Shown piece by piece: positions 1-6,628 of a DNA stretch of 7,969 bases. Under the pieces are notes generated by a model. The model had not been told where the DNA came from. It saw nothing but the letters and a program-made list of their open reading frames with translations, and did no database searches. Both the position numbers and the translations under genes were made by a program. Source of the DNA: Desulfobia sp. (GTDB lineage: Bacteria; Desulfobacterota; Desulfobulbia; Desulfobulbales; SURF-16); assembly GCA_030608985.1 (NCBI GenBank), contig JAUWDC010000038.1, positions 1 to 7,969 of the forward strand, given 5' to 3'. Position 1 is the stretch's first letter. Each line of letters begins with the position of its first letter.

Positions 1-21
1 AGTTGTTTCAACAAAGTACTT

Positions 22-115
22 AAAGTTTAAAGTGCACTAAAGTGCCTTAAGTTAAGGAAATATCTGATCAGATTAACTTCCGAAACTTTAGGCACTTTAG
101 CGCACTTAAAACTTT
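22..115. repeat. Long imperfect inverted repeat upstream of the U32 gene
   Basis: Arms 22-53 and 84-115 are 32 bases each and pair at 29 of 32 positions; the mismatches are at 29/108, 36/101 and 48/89. The 30-base spacer is 54-83. Each arm is itself repetitive: the core AAAGT recurs at 22, 29 and 39, with TAAGT at 48, so the arm is a short motif reiterated about every 7 to 10 bases. The element ends 56 bases before the start codon of the U32 gene. It has no T-run on either side typical of an intrinsic terminator. It could be a dispersed palindromic repeat, an operator or a transcript-end hairpin for a gene to the left; the sequence does not decide between these. Confidence 0.85.
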
Positions 116-171
116 CATTCAGATATTAACCATCTAACCAACAATCCAGTCAACCATTTAACTCATAAGCT

Positions 172-1425
172 ATGGGACAAAAAACAACCTGCGAGCTTCT
201 GGCACCTGCCGGCAGCCTTGAAAAATTAAAAATAGCTATCCACTATGGCGCTGACGCTGTCTACCTGGGTGGTCAAAAATACAGCCTTCGGGCCCATGCC
301 ACCAATTTTTCCGAGAAAGAGATCAAGGCCGGAGTCGCTTATGCCCATAAGCATGGAGTCAAGGTCTATGTTACCGTTAACATAATGGCACACAATAGGG
401 ATCTTCCTTCTTTGCCGGATTACCTTCATTTTCTCCAGGAGGTTGAGGTAGACGGCTTGATCATTTCGGATCCCGGCATTTTCCGAATTGCCAGAAAAAG
501 CACCCCATCCCTTCCTATTCATCTCTCCACCCAGGCAAATGTCACTAATTTTGAAAGTGCCCGATTCTGGATAGAGCAGGGGGCCAAAAGACTCAATTTG
601 GCAAGGGAGCTGGGGTTCGCGGAGCTCTGTGAAATCAGAGAAAAAATTCAGGCTGAGATAGAGGTTTTTGTCCATGGAGCTTTGTGCATATCATACTCAG
701 GAAGGTGCATGCTGAGCAATTATTTTACAGGACGAAATGCCAACCAAGGAGATTGTGCCCACCCCTGCCGATACAGCTATCGCCTTGAGGAGGCAAAAAG
801 GCCTGGCCAATTCTTTCCAGTCGAAGAAGATCAGCGCGGCACATATATTTTCAACAGTAAAGACTTGTGTCTTATCAACCGCCTTCCTGATCTTGTTGCC
901 ACCGGTGTGGACTCTATTAAAATTGAGGGCAGAATGAAGGGAATTTATTATGCTGGTGGCATGGTCCGTATTTACAGGGCAGCTCTCGATTGCATCAATA
1001 CAGCCATGCAAAATGATCCTGGGGCCAGTGTTGAGTTGGAAAACTGTTATATGGAAGAAATCAGCAAGCTGGGCTCCCGCGGCTACACAGAAAACTTCTT
1101 CACCAACCCACCGGACAGGGATGAAATGCGTTATGAGGGGCCCAAAGTAGAGCAGATCTATATTCCTGCAGCCACCGTTAACGCAACAGGCCCTGATTGC
1201 CGGGTCACTGCCAGACATGTGATCAGGCCTGGGGACAGGCTGGAGTATATGGGCCGGAATCTCACCAACATTCCCTTTGAGGTAACAGACATTAACGACC
1301 CAAAGGGTAATTCACTTCTCCAGGCAAACCCGAACATGGAGATCACCATGCACACCAGGCCGATAGTCAACTGGGAAAAACATGCAATTATCAGGAAAAT
1401 TCAACCGGAAAATAAAGCGTCTTAG
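172..1425 (+). CDS. trhP: U32 family protein, TrhP/YegQ-like tRNA hydroxylation protein
   Basis: The protein has 417 residues. The start MGQKTTCELLAPAGS followed by GADAVYLGG and YSLR near 26-40 is the usual U32 opening. Residues 164-182 fit the U32 signature (E-x-F-x2-G-A-L-C-x4-S-G-x-C-x-L-S), followed by NQGDCAHPCR at 191-200. Cys172, Cys179, Cys195 and Cys233 have nearly the spacing of the four [4Fe-4S] ligands described for UbiU, so an iron-sulfur cluster is likely. A C-terminal beta-rich segment (about 325-410) and the overall length match TrhP/YegQ rather than the shorter UbiU/UbiV or the longer RlhA. TrhP proteins take part in prephenate-dependent 5-hydroxyuridine formation at U34 of tRNA, in the cytoplasm. 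Older annotations call the family collagenase-like peptidase, which I do not favour. No clear Shine-Dalgarno precedes the ATG; it is chosen because the family N-terminus starts here. Its exact U32 subfamily is not certain. Confidence 0.88.
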   Translation: MGQKTTCELLAPAGSLEKLKIAIHYGADAVYLGGQKYSLRAHATNFSEKEIKAGVAYAHKHGVKVYVTVNIMAHNRDLPSLPDYLHFLQEVEVDGLIISDPGIFRIARKSTPSLPIHLSTQANVTNFESARFWIEQGAKRLNLARELGFAELCEIREKIQAEIEVFVHGALCISYSGRCMLSNYFTGRNANQGDCAHPCRYSYRLEEAKRPGQFFPVEEDQRGTYIFNSKDLCLINRLPDLVATGVDSIKIEGRMKGIYYAGGMVRIYRAALDCINTAMQNDPGASVELENCYMEEISKLGSRGYTENFFTNPPDRDEMRYEGPKVEQIYIPAATVNATGPDCRVTARHVIRPGDRLEYMGRNLTNIPFEVTDINDPKGNSLLQANPNMEITMHTRPIVNWEKHAIIRKIQPENKAS

Positions 1426-1444
1426 GTAACAAACATACTATTCG

Positions 1445-1523
1445 ACCACGAAGAGCACGAAGCACACGAAGTTTTTAAAAAATGTTTAAAATTTTTCTTC
1501 GTGTTCTCTGTGTTCTTCGTGGT
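1445..1523. repeat. Palindrome of reiterated CACGAAG heptamers (copy A)
   Basis: Arms 1445-1471 and 1497-1523 are 27 bases each and pair at 23 of 27 positions around a 25-base AT-rich spacer. The left arm is three copies of CACGAAG at a 9-base period (starting 1447, 1456, 1465). The right arm has CTTCGTG, CTCTGTG, CTTCGTG at the same period, so its middle unit is the reverse complement of the CACAGAG heptamer used by the second element at 7045-7125. It lies in the convergent gap between the plus-strand U32 gene and the end of the minus-strand operon, where a hairpin could also limit read-through from both sides. That role is inference. Confidence 0.85.
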
Positions 1524-1581
1524 GTATTAACTAAAGTTACGTATAAAAAAGAGGCCGAATCCCGGTTGAATCGCTGAAGAG

Positions 1582-1755
1582 TTACTTGTTTCGTGCCTTT
1601 TTTTTCTGCCGGGGGACATGCTTCTTTTTGGGCGGGGAGGGCATGAGAGCTGCTGCGTTTCCCGTCAGCAGAGCAAGCTCATTATCACTTACCCCCTCTT
1701 CTTTCGCCTTTAACCCTTCAGGCCGCAACAGACGTATACGACACAACTTTCCCAT
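1582..1755 (-). CDS. Possible 57-residue basic protein overlapping the ExeA-like gene
   Basis: An ATG at 1755-1753 opens a 57-codon frame (MGKLCRIRLLRPEGLKAKEE...) ending at TAA 1584-1582, overlapping the 3' end of the ExeA-like gene by 38 bases in another frame. An AGGG about 8 bases upstream could act as a ribosome binding site. The product ends in a lysine/arginine-rich tail (PPKKKHVPRQKKKARNK) and has no membrane segment or motif I recognise. The frame is closed by two TAG codons just before the ATG, so it is not simply a long shifted tail of the upstream gene. It could instead be a late alternative C-terminus of the ATPase reached by a +1 frameshift or an indel between about 1755 and 1718. 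Position at the operon end and reading length give moderate support only. Confidence 0.4.
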   Translation of the reverse strand: MGKLCRIRLLRPEGLKAKEEGVSDNELALLTGNAAALMPSPPKKKHVPRQKKKARNK

Positions 1756-2575
1756 ATACTAACCCTATCTTTTTCCCTGCAGCCTGCAGAATTCCCGAAG
1801 TCAAAGCAGTATGATTTGATGTTAATGCTTCAATAAAACCATTATAAAGCAACCGGTTAATCTCTCTGGGGATTCCCTTGCTGATGCGATGGACCGTTTC
1901 ATACGCTTCTTTATCGAGAAGTTGGATGGGACCACCGCATTTAAGCAATCGAAACTTGATAAACTGCTCGGTTTCTTCACATGTCAGTGGCTCCAGCCCC
2001 ACAGAGAAAGTAATCCTCCCCCTTAGAGAATCGTATGTCGGTCTCAGCAAACGACGTGCCAACGATTGCTCAGCCACTAAAAGAACAGTGATCAATTTTT
2101 CCTGTTCCGTTTCAAGATTTGAGAGGGTCCGCAGAAGGTGGAGGGCGTCAGCCTTGAGAAAATGCGCCTCATCAATAAGAATGACCAGACGCTTGCCCTT
2201 GCTATGCAGTGCCAAGGCCTGATCCTGAAGCTGATTTAAGCGCTGGTGGGTGAAGCGCTCTTGCTTATCAACACCAATTTCCGCCAGGATAGCGGCCAGA
2301 AGCGGGCCTTTACCCATTCCCGGATAGGCATATATAAAAGCAGGAATATGAGTCTGCTGATCCAGCCCCCTTAAAACAAGCTGGGATACCAGCGTCTTAC
2401 CTGTTCCGGATTGGCCTACGAGCAACACCAAGGCGTGACGATCCTCTATACCTATTCTTACTTTAATTAAAGCCTCTTCATGCTGGCGGGTTCGGAAAAA
2501 CAGATCCGTATCCAGGGTGTCTTGAAAGGGATTACGATTTAAACCGAATTTTTCTGTCCATGTTCCTTGGCTCAT
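1718..2575 (-). CDS. ExeA/MshM-like AAA ATPase
   Basis: The protein has 285 residues. It opens with the FGLNRNPFQDT type N-terminus typical of ExeA/GspA-family ATPases. Walker A is GQSGTGKT at 54-61, and Walker B is VILIDEAH at 131-138 with the DE pair at 135-136. SLRGRI at 183-188 is the likely arginine-finger region, and GIPREINRL at 234-242 is the sensor-II motif. It is the ATPase domain alone: no transmembrane helix and no peptidoglycan-binding domain follow, unlike ExeA of type II secretion, so it is closer in build to MshM-like pilus ATPases. A TniB-like transposition helper is a less likely reading because no transposase is near. Its ATG overlaps the stop of the upstream FlhG-like gene as ATGA, with AGGA about 10 bases upstream, so the two are probably translationally coupled. 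Target unknown. Confidence 0.87.
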   Translation of the reverse strand: MSQGTWTEKFGLNRNPFQDTLDTDLFFRTRQHEEALIKVRIGIEDRHALVLLVGQSGTGKTLVSQLVLRGLDQQTHIPAFIYAYPGMGKGPLLAAILAEIGVDKQERFTHQRLNQLQDQALALHSKGKRLVILIDEAHFLKADALHLLRTLSNLETEQEKLITVLLVAEQSLARRLLRPTYDSLRGRITFSVGLEPLTCEETEQFIKFRLLKCGGPIQLLDKEAYETVHRISKGIPREINRLLYNGFIEALTSNHTALTSGILQAAGKKIGLVYGKVVSYTSVAA

Positions 2576-3624
2576 GCTGTTTTCATCCTCATTTCTATCG
2601 TCTTTTGTGTCTTTATCATTTTTCTAAATCGATTAAATGCTGATGTTGTTGCTAACTCTGGATGCTCATTTTTCACAAGGTCTTTCGCTATATTTCGGGT
2701 ATTGCAACTCGCCCTTGCCATGGGCTTATATACCGTATAAGGACTCCTGTGGGCAATGGCTGCCCCGACCGCACTATCTCTCAAGATATAGCCGATATTT
2801 TTCACGTCAAGCCCTAAAAAATTTTCAGCACAGGAAGAAAACCTCACAGCAACTTCAGCAGCCTGCTTTAATGTATGTACCATATTCACCACCGAATACA
2901 ATGGCCGGGAAGGCATATCTTCCTGATGCATAACTTTCAACAAACCGTATGCGTCTGTCAGGGAAGTAATATCAGGTGTCAAGACAAAGAGGACCTCATC
3001 GGCAGTTGTAAGAAAATCACGGACACCTGACCCCAGACCTGCGCCTGTGTCTACGAGAATAATGTCTGCTTCCTCTTCAACTTCGGCGAGTGAACGAATA
3101 ATGTCACGTCGCTCTTCGTATTTGCTGTCAGCCATGGCAAGAATCCCGCTTCCTCCGGCAATGATACCGATCCCTTCAGGTCCCGGCATAATAAGGTCAG
3201 ACATGCAGGCCTTCCCGGAAAGCAGATCTCGCAAATCATATGTGGGCGATACCCCGGCCAGAAGATGTATGTTGGCGAGCCCCATATCTGCATCCAGTAC
3301 AAGGCATAATTTACCAAGACGCTGCAACTCAATGGCCAGGTTAAGGGTAATATTACTTTTACCTACTCCTCCTTTGCCGGATGTTATGGCAATAACCCGA
3401 CCAAAGGTCTGTGGTTCCTGCTCAATAACGGTTCTGCCTGAAGTTACCTCAGTGTGGAGTTTTTGAAAGGCCTGGACGGAATGGGAGGGAAAAAGGAGTA
3501 AATCTCCCCGCAATATTTTTTTGGGTAATTTTTTAGGATATTCAGACTCATAGAACCTGAGCACGCTTTCCTCCAAGCCTGTGGCCTGGATAATCTCATC
3601 TATGCTCAATAGCCGGGAAGCCAT
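2572..3624 (-). CDS. MerR-type HTH fused to FlhG/MinD-like ATPase
   Basis: The protein has 350 residues. Residues about 5-58 (LLSIDEIIQATGLEESVLRFYESEYP...) read as a MerR-like helix-turn-helix. From residue 75 comes a P-loop ATPase of the SIMIBI MinD/ParA class: deviant Walker A SGKGGVGKS at 82-90 with signature Lys84 and Lys89, switch I DADMGLAN at 111-118, and switch II LVDTGAGLG at 190-198. DADMGLAN, DTGAG and the TPDITSLTDAY segment (216-226) favour FlhG/YlxH over MinD or chromosomal ParA. The N-terminal FlhF-activating DQAxxLR helix of classical FlhG is not visible; the HTH occupies its place. The C-terminal stretch NRFRKMIKTQ is basic and could be a membrane-targeting helix (inference). 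The Shine-Dalgarno is weak. It starts 51 bases after the kinase gene and overlaps the ExeA-like gene by 4 bases. No flagellar genes are in the window, so a flagellar role is not shown. Confidence 0.88.
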   Translation of the reverse strand: MASRLLSIDEIIQATGLEESVLRFYESEYPKKLPKKILRGDLLLFPSHSVQAFQKLHTEVTSGRTVIEQEPQTFGRVIAITSGKGGVGKSNITLNLAIELQRLGKLCLVLDADMGLANIHLLAGVSPTYDLRDLLSGKACMSDLIMPGPEGIGIIAGGSGILAMADSKYEERRDIIRSLAEVEEEADIILVDTGAGLGSGVRDFLTTADEVLFVLTPDITSLTDAYGLLKVMHQEDMPSRPLYSVVNMVHTLKQAAEVAVRFSSCAENFLGLDVKNIGYILRDSAVGAAIAHRSPYTVYKPMARASCNTRNIAKDLVKNEHPELATTSAFNRFRKMIKTQKTIEMRMKTA

Positions 3625-3675
3625 TTCTGCTCTAAAGAAGCCCTACTTGTAACGGTTTTCTCAATTGGACGAATG

Positions 3676-6429
3676 TCACTCCTGAGAATCCTTTTTAGTT
3701 TTGTCGGGATTCAGGGCGCTATCGATTGTTTCGAGAACCCTGTCCAACAGGAATGGTTTTTTCAGACAGGCAAAGGCGCCCAGTTTTACAGTCTCTTTTA
3801 TTTCAGGAAGGGAGGCAAGTCCTGTAATGATAATGACCTTCACCTCTGGATATTCCCGCCGAATAAATTTCAAAACATCCAGACCATCCTTACGGGGCAT
3901 ACGGATATCAAGAAGCACAAGGTGGTATTTCTGATGGCGAAGTTTTTCTATTCCCTCAACCCCATCATACGCTCCTTCTACCTGGTATCCAGCCGCCCTC
4001 AGAGTCTCCTGGAGGATATCATTCAGGACTCTTTCATCATCAATAACAAGCAAGCGTGGGGTTGCCTCGACGTTGGCGACATCCGTTTCTTTTTTCTTTG
4101 TTTTCAGGATACCTTTCAACTCTCTGAGCCGACTGCTCTTGTCTATTGGGAGAGAAACGGTAAAGGTGGACCCTTTATCAAGCTCACTGCTGACCTTCAT
4201 GCTCCCACGATTATGCTCAACAATGGAATGGCAGATCGCCAGGCCGAGCCCCATACCCTCTCCTTCCATTTTCGTTGTAAAGAAGGGATCAAAAATCTTA
4301 CCAAGATTTTCCGTGCTGATTCCTGTGCCGGTATCGGAAACAAGGACTTCAACATGGTCTTCAGTGCTCTTGGCATCAACAGTTAATGTGCCACCATCGG
4401 GCATAGCGTGGTAGGCATTCAGGAATAAGTTCATGAAAACCTGTTCAATCTGCTGTGAATCAATAAGGACCTGGGGAGCATCAGGCGCAATATTTTTGAC
4501 CACCTGTAGTCGCTGTGCCTCCACCCGCGTGTCAAAAAGTTTAAACACCTTTTCCACTAGAACTGCCAAATCGGTCGGTTTAAACTCTGGTTCAGAAGGA
4601 CGGGCAAACCCCATCAAATCTTGAATAATCTGGGAAATTCGTGTTTCCTGATCTGCAATAACCTGAACCCTCTCCAAGAGAGTGGCATTATCCGGGACAC
4701 CATCAAGAAGGCGTTTAATGAGCTGCAGATTCAGGGAAATTATGGTGAGAGGATTGTTTATCTCATGGGCAGCCCCTGCGGCCAATCGGCCTACTGTAGC
4801 CAATCGATGGGTTTGAAATAGCTGCCGTTGATTTTCTTCCATCTTCCGTGACGTTTCAGCAAGTTTTTTGGCCTGACGGGTCAAATCAACTTCAAGGAGT
4901 ATTCGTTCAATCGCCGTCCCAACTGAGGAGGCCATTGATTCAAAATTTCTTGATAAAGCGCTCATGTCGTGGCTGACAAAATCAGGCCCGCTGGCAAAAT
5001 CAACGACAAGCTCCCCAAGAAGCTGTTCTTTCCGCCATCTGGATTCTTTACCAGCCATAAAAAAGGTAGCCATGAAACTGGAGCCGGTGACCATTTTAAT
5101 AATTTTGGAATCCTGGATTTTCCCATGGAGAAGATCATGTGTTGCCAGGCCAAGCTGGCTGGCAGCCTCTGCCTCAATATCAACTTTGACGTTTATATGC
5201 CCATTAGGCATGTCGTCCAAACGGGTTGGCAGTTCAAAATCATGATAGTCATTGCCATCCACACTGCAGCCGACAAAATTTCTATCCTCAACATCCCGAA
5301 TCAGACACAGACAGCGACTCACATCAAAGGCCTCACACACCGCGTCCACGACAATTTTCGATGCTTCTTGCAGGGTCAATCCGGGGTTGAGCTTTTGATT
5401 CATACTACAGGTCGCTTCAAGCACCTGATTTGTTTCTGACAGTTCGCGGTTTCCCTGATCTAGATCCAGCCCCATGGAACCAAGACTGGCATTGGCCGAA
5501 CTGACCAGTTTGTGATATGACTCCTCGTCCCAAATGCCAATAACGCTGCTGACTTCCTCAACCCGCTGATGCACATCGGCCATGATTTCGTCTATATCCT
5601 GCGCTGTCAGGTTGTGGAGACGGATAAGGTTTTCCAGGCTGAAGTGGTAATTTTCATGATTTATGGGAGTTGAAGAGAGGAAGTAACTGGAGCCGACATG
5701 GTGTGTCACGCAGAGCACATCGGCAAAACGAATAAGCTGAGGCATGTTTTCAAGGTCCGGAGCGATTGGCTCGACCACCGGCTGATGATGGAGCCATATG
5801 GCTCTGCTCAGGAAATCCGGGAAATTATAACGCTCGCCAATGAAGGTCCCCGTGTCAACATGGTTGAATCCCATCAACAATTGTTCCGTCTCCAGTGGAA
5901 GATTCGCCATGGTGCTGTAGCTCCCTTGGCGCTCCAGCTCTTCACACACCTGCGTAAACGAATCAGGGAGCTGCACATAACATATGAGCTTACCGATATC
6001 ATGCATGAGCCCTGCGATATAGGCCTCGTCCTTATAGGGGAAATCAATCTTCCGGGCTAAGGCCTCTGCTGTCGCAGCAACACCAATGGAATGGATCCAA
6101 AAATTCACCAGGCTTTTTCTGTGGTGAGAGAGATTTTCGGCAAAACAGTCGAAAATAGATACCGAAAGGGTCAGGCTTCTCACCGCATTCAACCCGGCTA
6201 CCGAAATTGCCTGGGGAACCGTGGTTATTTTCTGCCTGGCCCCGACATACGCTGAATTTGCATAATTCAGAATCTTAGCGGTAAGCACCTGATCATTCTT
6301 GATCAAATCAGCAACGGAATCAAATGTTGCCTCATCTCCATTCATCAGCCGGATTGCCTCCATGGCAACTGCCGGCAATGTAGGTAATTGGGCAATATCT
6401 ATTATATTTTCGAGGTTATTTTGTGGCAT
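3676..6429 (-). CDS. HDOD-GAF hybrid histidine kinase with C-terminal receiver
   Basis: The protein has 917 residues and no predicted membrane segment, so it is probably cytoplasmic. Residues 5-290 form an HDOD domain (LPTLPAVAMEAI near 15-26), keeping His113, His143-Asp144 (GLMHDIGKL), His190, His214-His215 and Asp237, the HD-type metal-ligand pattern. About 345-510 looks like a GAF sensor with Cys365, Cys373, Cys375 and Cys388. A coiled-coil linker (about 505-545) leads to a HisKA domain with phospho-acceptor His555 (AAHEINNP) and a HATPase_c domain: N box Asn667/Asn671, G1 DTGTG at 699-703, F box FDPFFTTK at 713-720, G2 GMGLGLA at 725-731. A linker precedes the receiver (792-905) with Asp797/798, phospho-acceptor Asp841, Thr869 and Lys891. 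All catalytic residues for phosphorelay are present. There is no DNA-binding output, so HDOD or a partner protein must carry the response. The ATG at 6429 is the first in frame after a TAA two codons upstream and lacks a clear Shine-Dalgarno. The signal is unknown. Confidence 0.93.
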   Translation of the reverse strand: MPQNNLENIIDIAQLPTLPAVAMEAIRLMNGDEATFDSVADLIKNDQVLTAKILNYANSAYVGARQKITTVPQAISVAGLNAVRSLTLSVSIFDCFAENLSHHRKSLVNFWIHSIGVAATAEALARKIDFPYKDEAYIAGLMHDIGKLICYVQLPDSFTQVCEELERQGSYSTMANLPLETEQLLMGFNHVDTGTFIGERYNFPDFLSRAIWLHHQPVVEPIAPDLENMPQLIRFADVLCVTHHVGSSYFLSSTPINHENYHFSLENLIRLHNLTAQDIDEIMADVHQRVEEVSSVIGIWDEESYHKLVSSANASLGSMGLDLDQGNRELSETNQVLEATCSMNQKLNPGLTLQEASKIVVDAVCEAFDVSRCLCLIRDVEDRNFVGCSVDGNDYHDFELPTRLDDMPNGHINVKVDIEAEAASQLGLATHDLLHGKIQDSKIIKMVTGSSFMATFFMAGKESRWRKEQLLGELVVDFASGPDFVSHDMSALSRNFESMASSVGTAIERILLEVDLTRQAKKLAETSRKMEENQRQLFQTHRLATVGRLAAGAAHEINNPLTIISLNLQLIKRLLDGVPDNATLLERVQVIADQETRISQIIQDLMGFARPSEPEFKPTDLAVLVEKVFKLFDTRVEAQRLQVVKNIAPDAPQVLIDSQQIEQVFMNLFLNAYHAMPDGGTLTVDAKSTEDHVEVLVSDTGTGISTENLGKIFDPFFTTKMEGEGMGLGLAICHSIVEHNRGSMKVSSELDKGSTFTVSLPIDKSSRLRELKGILKTKKKETDVANVEATPRLLVIDDERVLNDILQETLRAAGYQVEGAYDGVEGIEKLRHQKYHLVLLDIRMPRKDGLDVLKFIRREYPEVKVIIITGLASLPEIKETVKLGAFACLKKPFLLDRVLETIDSALNPDKTKKDSQE

Positions 6430-6479
6430 GTATTATAATCGTTCATCGGGGGCTACGGATTTGCGGAAACCTCCATCCT

Positions 6480-6587
6480 GTAAGCGTTTACCAGTGCCTT
6501 AGATTCGTGCGTTTGGGCCTTTAAACTATAGCCCTTCTATGTGAGAAGGTCAAAACGGACGAAGATGAGGTGCTGGTGAACGCTTAC
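6480..6587. repeat. 108-bp long palindrome, possible structured RNA or MITE-like element
   Basis: Arms 6480-6522 and 6545-6587 face each other with base i opposite base 13067-i. Of 43 positions, 33 are Watson-Crick. On the plus strand six more are G-U wobbles (6489, 6495, 6496, 6500, 6517, 6522 with their partners), and on the minus strand these would be A-C mismatches. Positions 6502-6503 face 6564-6565 as a tandem G-A/A-G pair, which is stable in RNA; only 6509 (G-G) and 6515 (G-A) remain. The apical part also holds a smaller alternative hairpin (CCTTCT at 6533 with AGAAGG at 6544). The outer ends read GTAAGCG, as in IS66-family termini, but no 8-base target duplication flanks it. It occupies most of the yajC-kinase gap, inside the minus-strand leader of the kinase gene. 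Confidence 0.85.
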
Positions 6588-6628
6588 CATTTATAATAGT
6601 CACACACGGTGAGTTACTTTCCGATACC

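Noticed and set aside
226..1218. Two long minus-strand open frames across the U32 gene
   Set aside because: They are antisense to clear U32 family motifs and show no domain of their own.
1540..1580. Possible intrinsic terminator of the minus-strand operon (T-run after a GC-rich stretch)
   Set aside because: On the minus strand a run of six T follows GGCCTC, but the preceding bases form only a 3-bp hairpin, too weak to call.
3673..4386. A 237-codon plus-strand open frame opposite the receiver/kinase end
   Set aside because: It lies wholly antisense to the conserved HATPase_c and receiver domains, its translation has no recognisable motif, and the minus-strand frame explains the conservation.
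4969..6060. Plus-strand open frames of 120-156 codons opposite the kinase gene
   Set aside because: They are shadows of the HDOD and GAF coding sequence without motifs or ribosome binding sites.
6592..6597. Second TATAAT on the plus strand after the 108-bp palindrome, seen as a possible promoter
   Set aside because: No matching -35 and no plus-strand gene downstream; AT-rich intergenic DNA makes such hexamers likely by chance.
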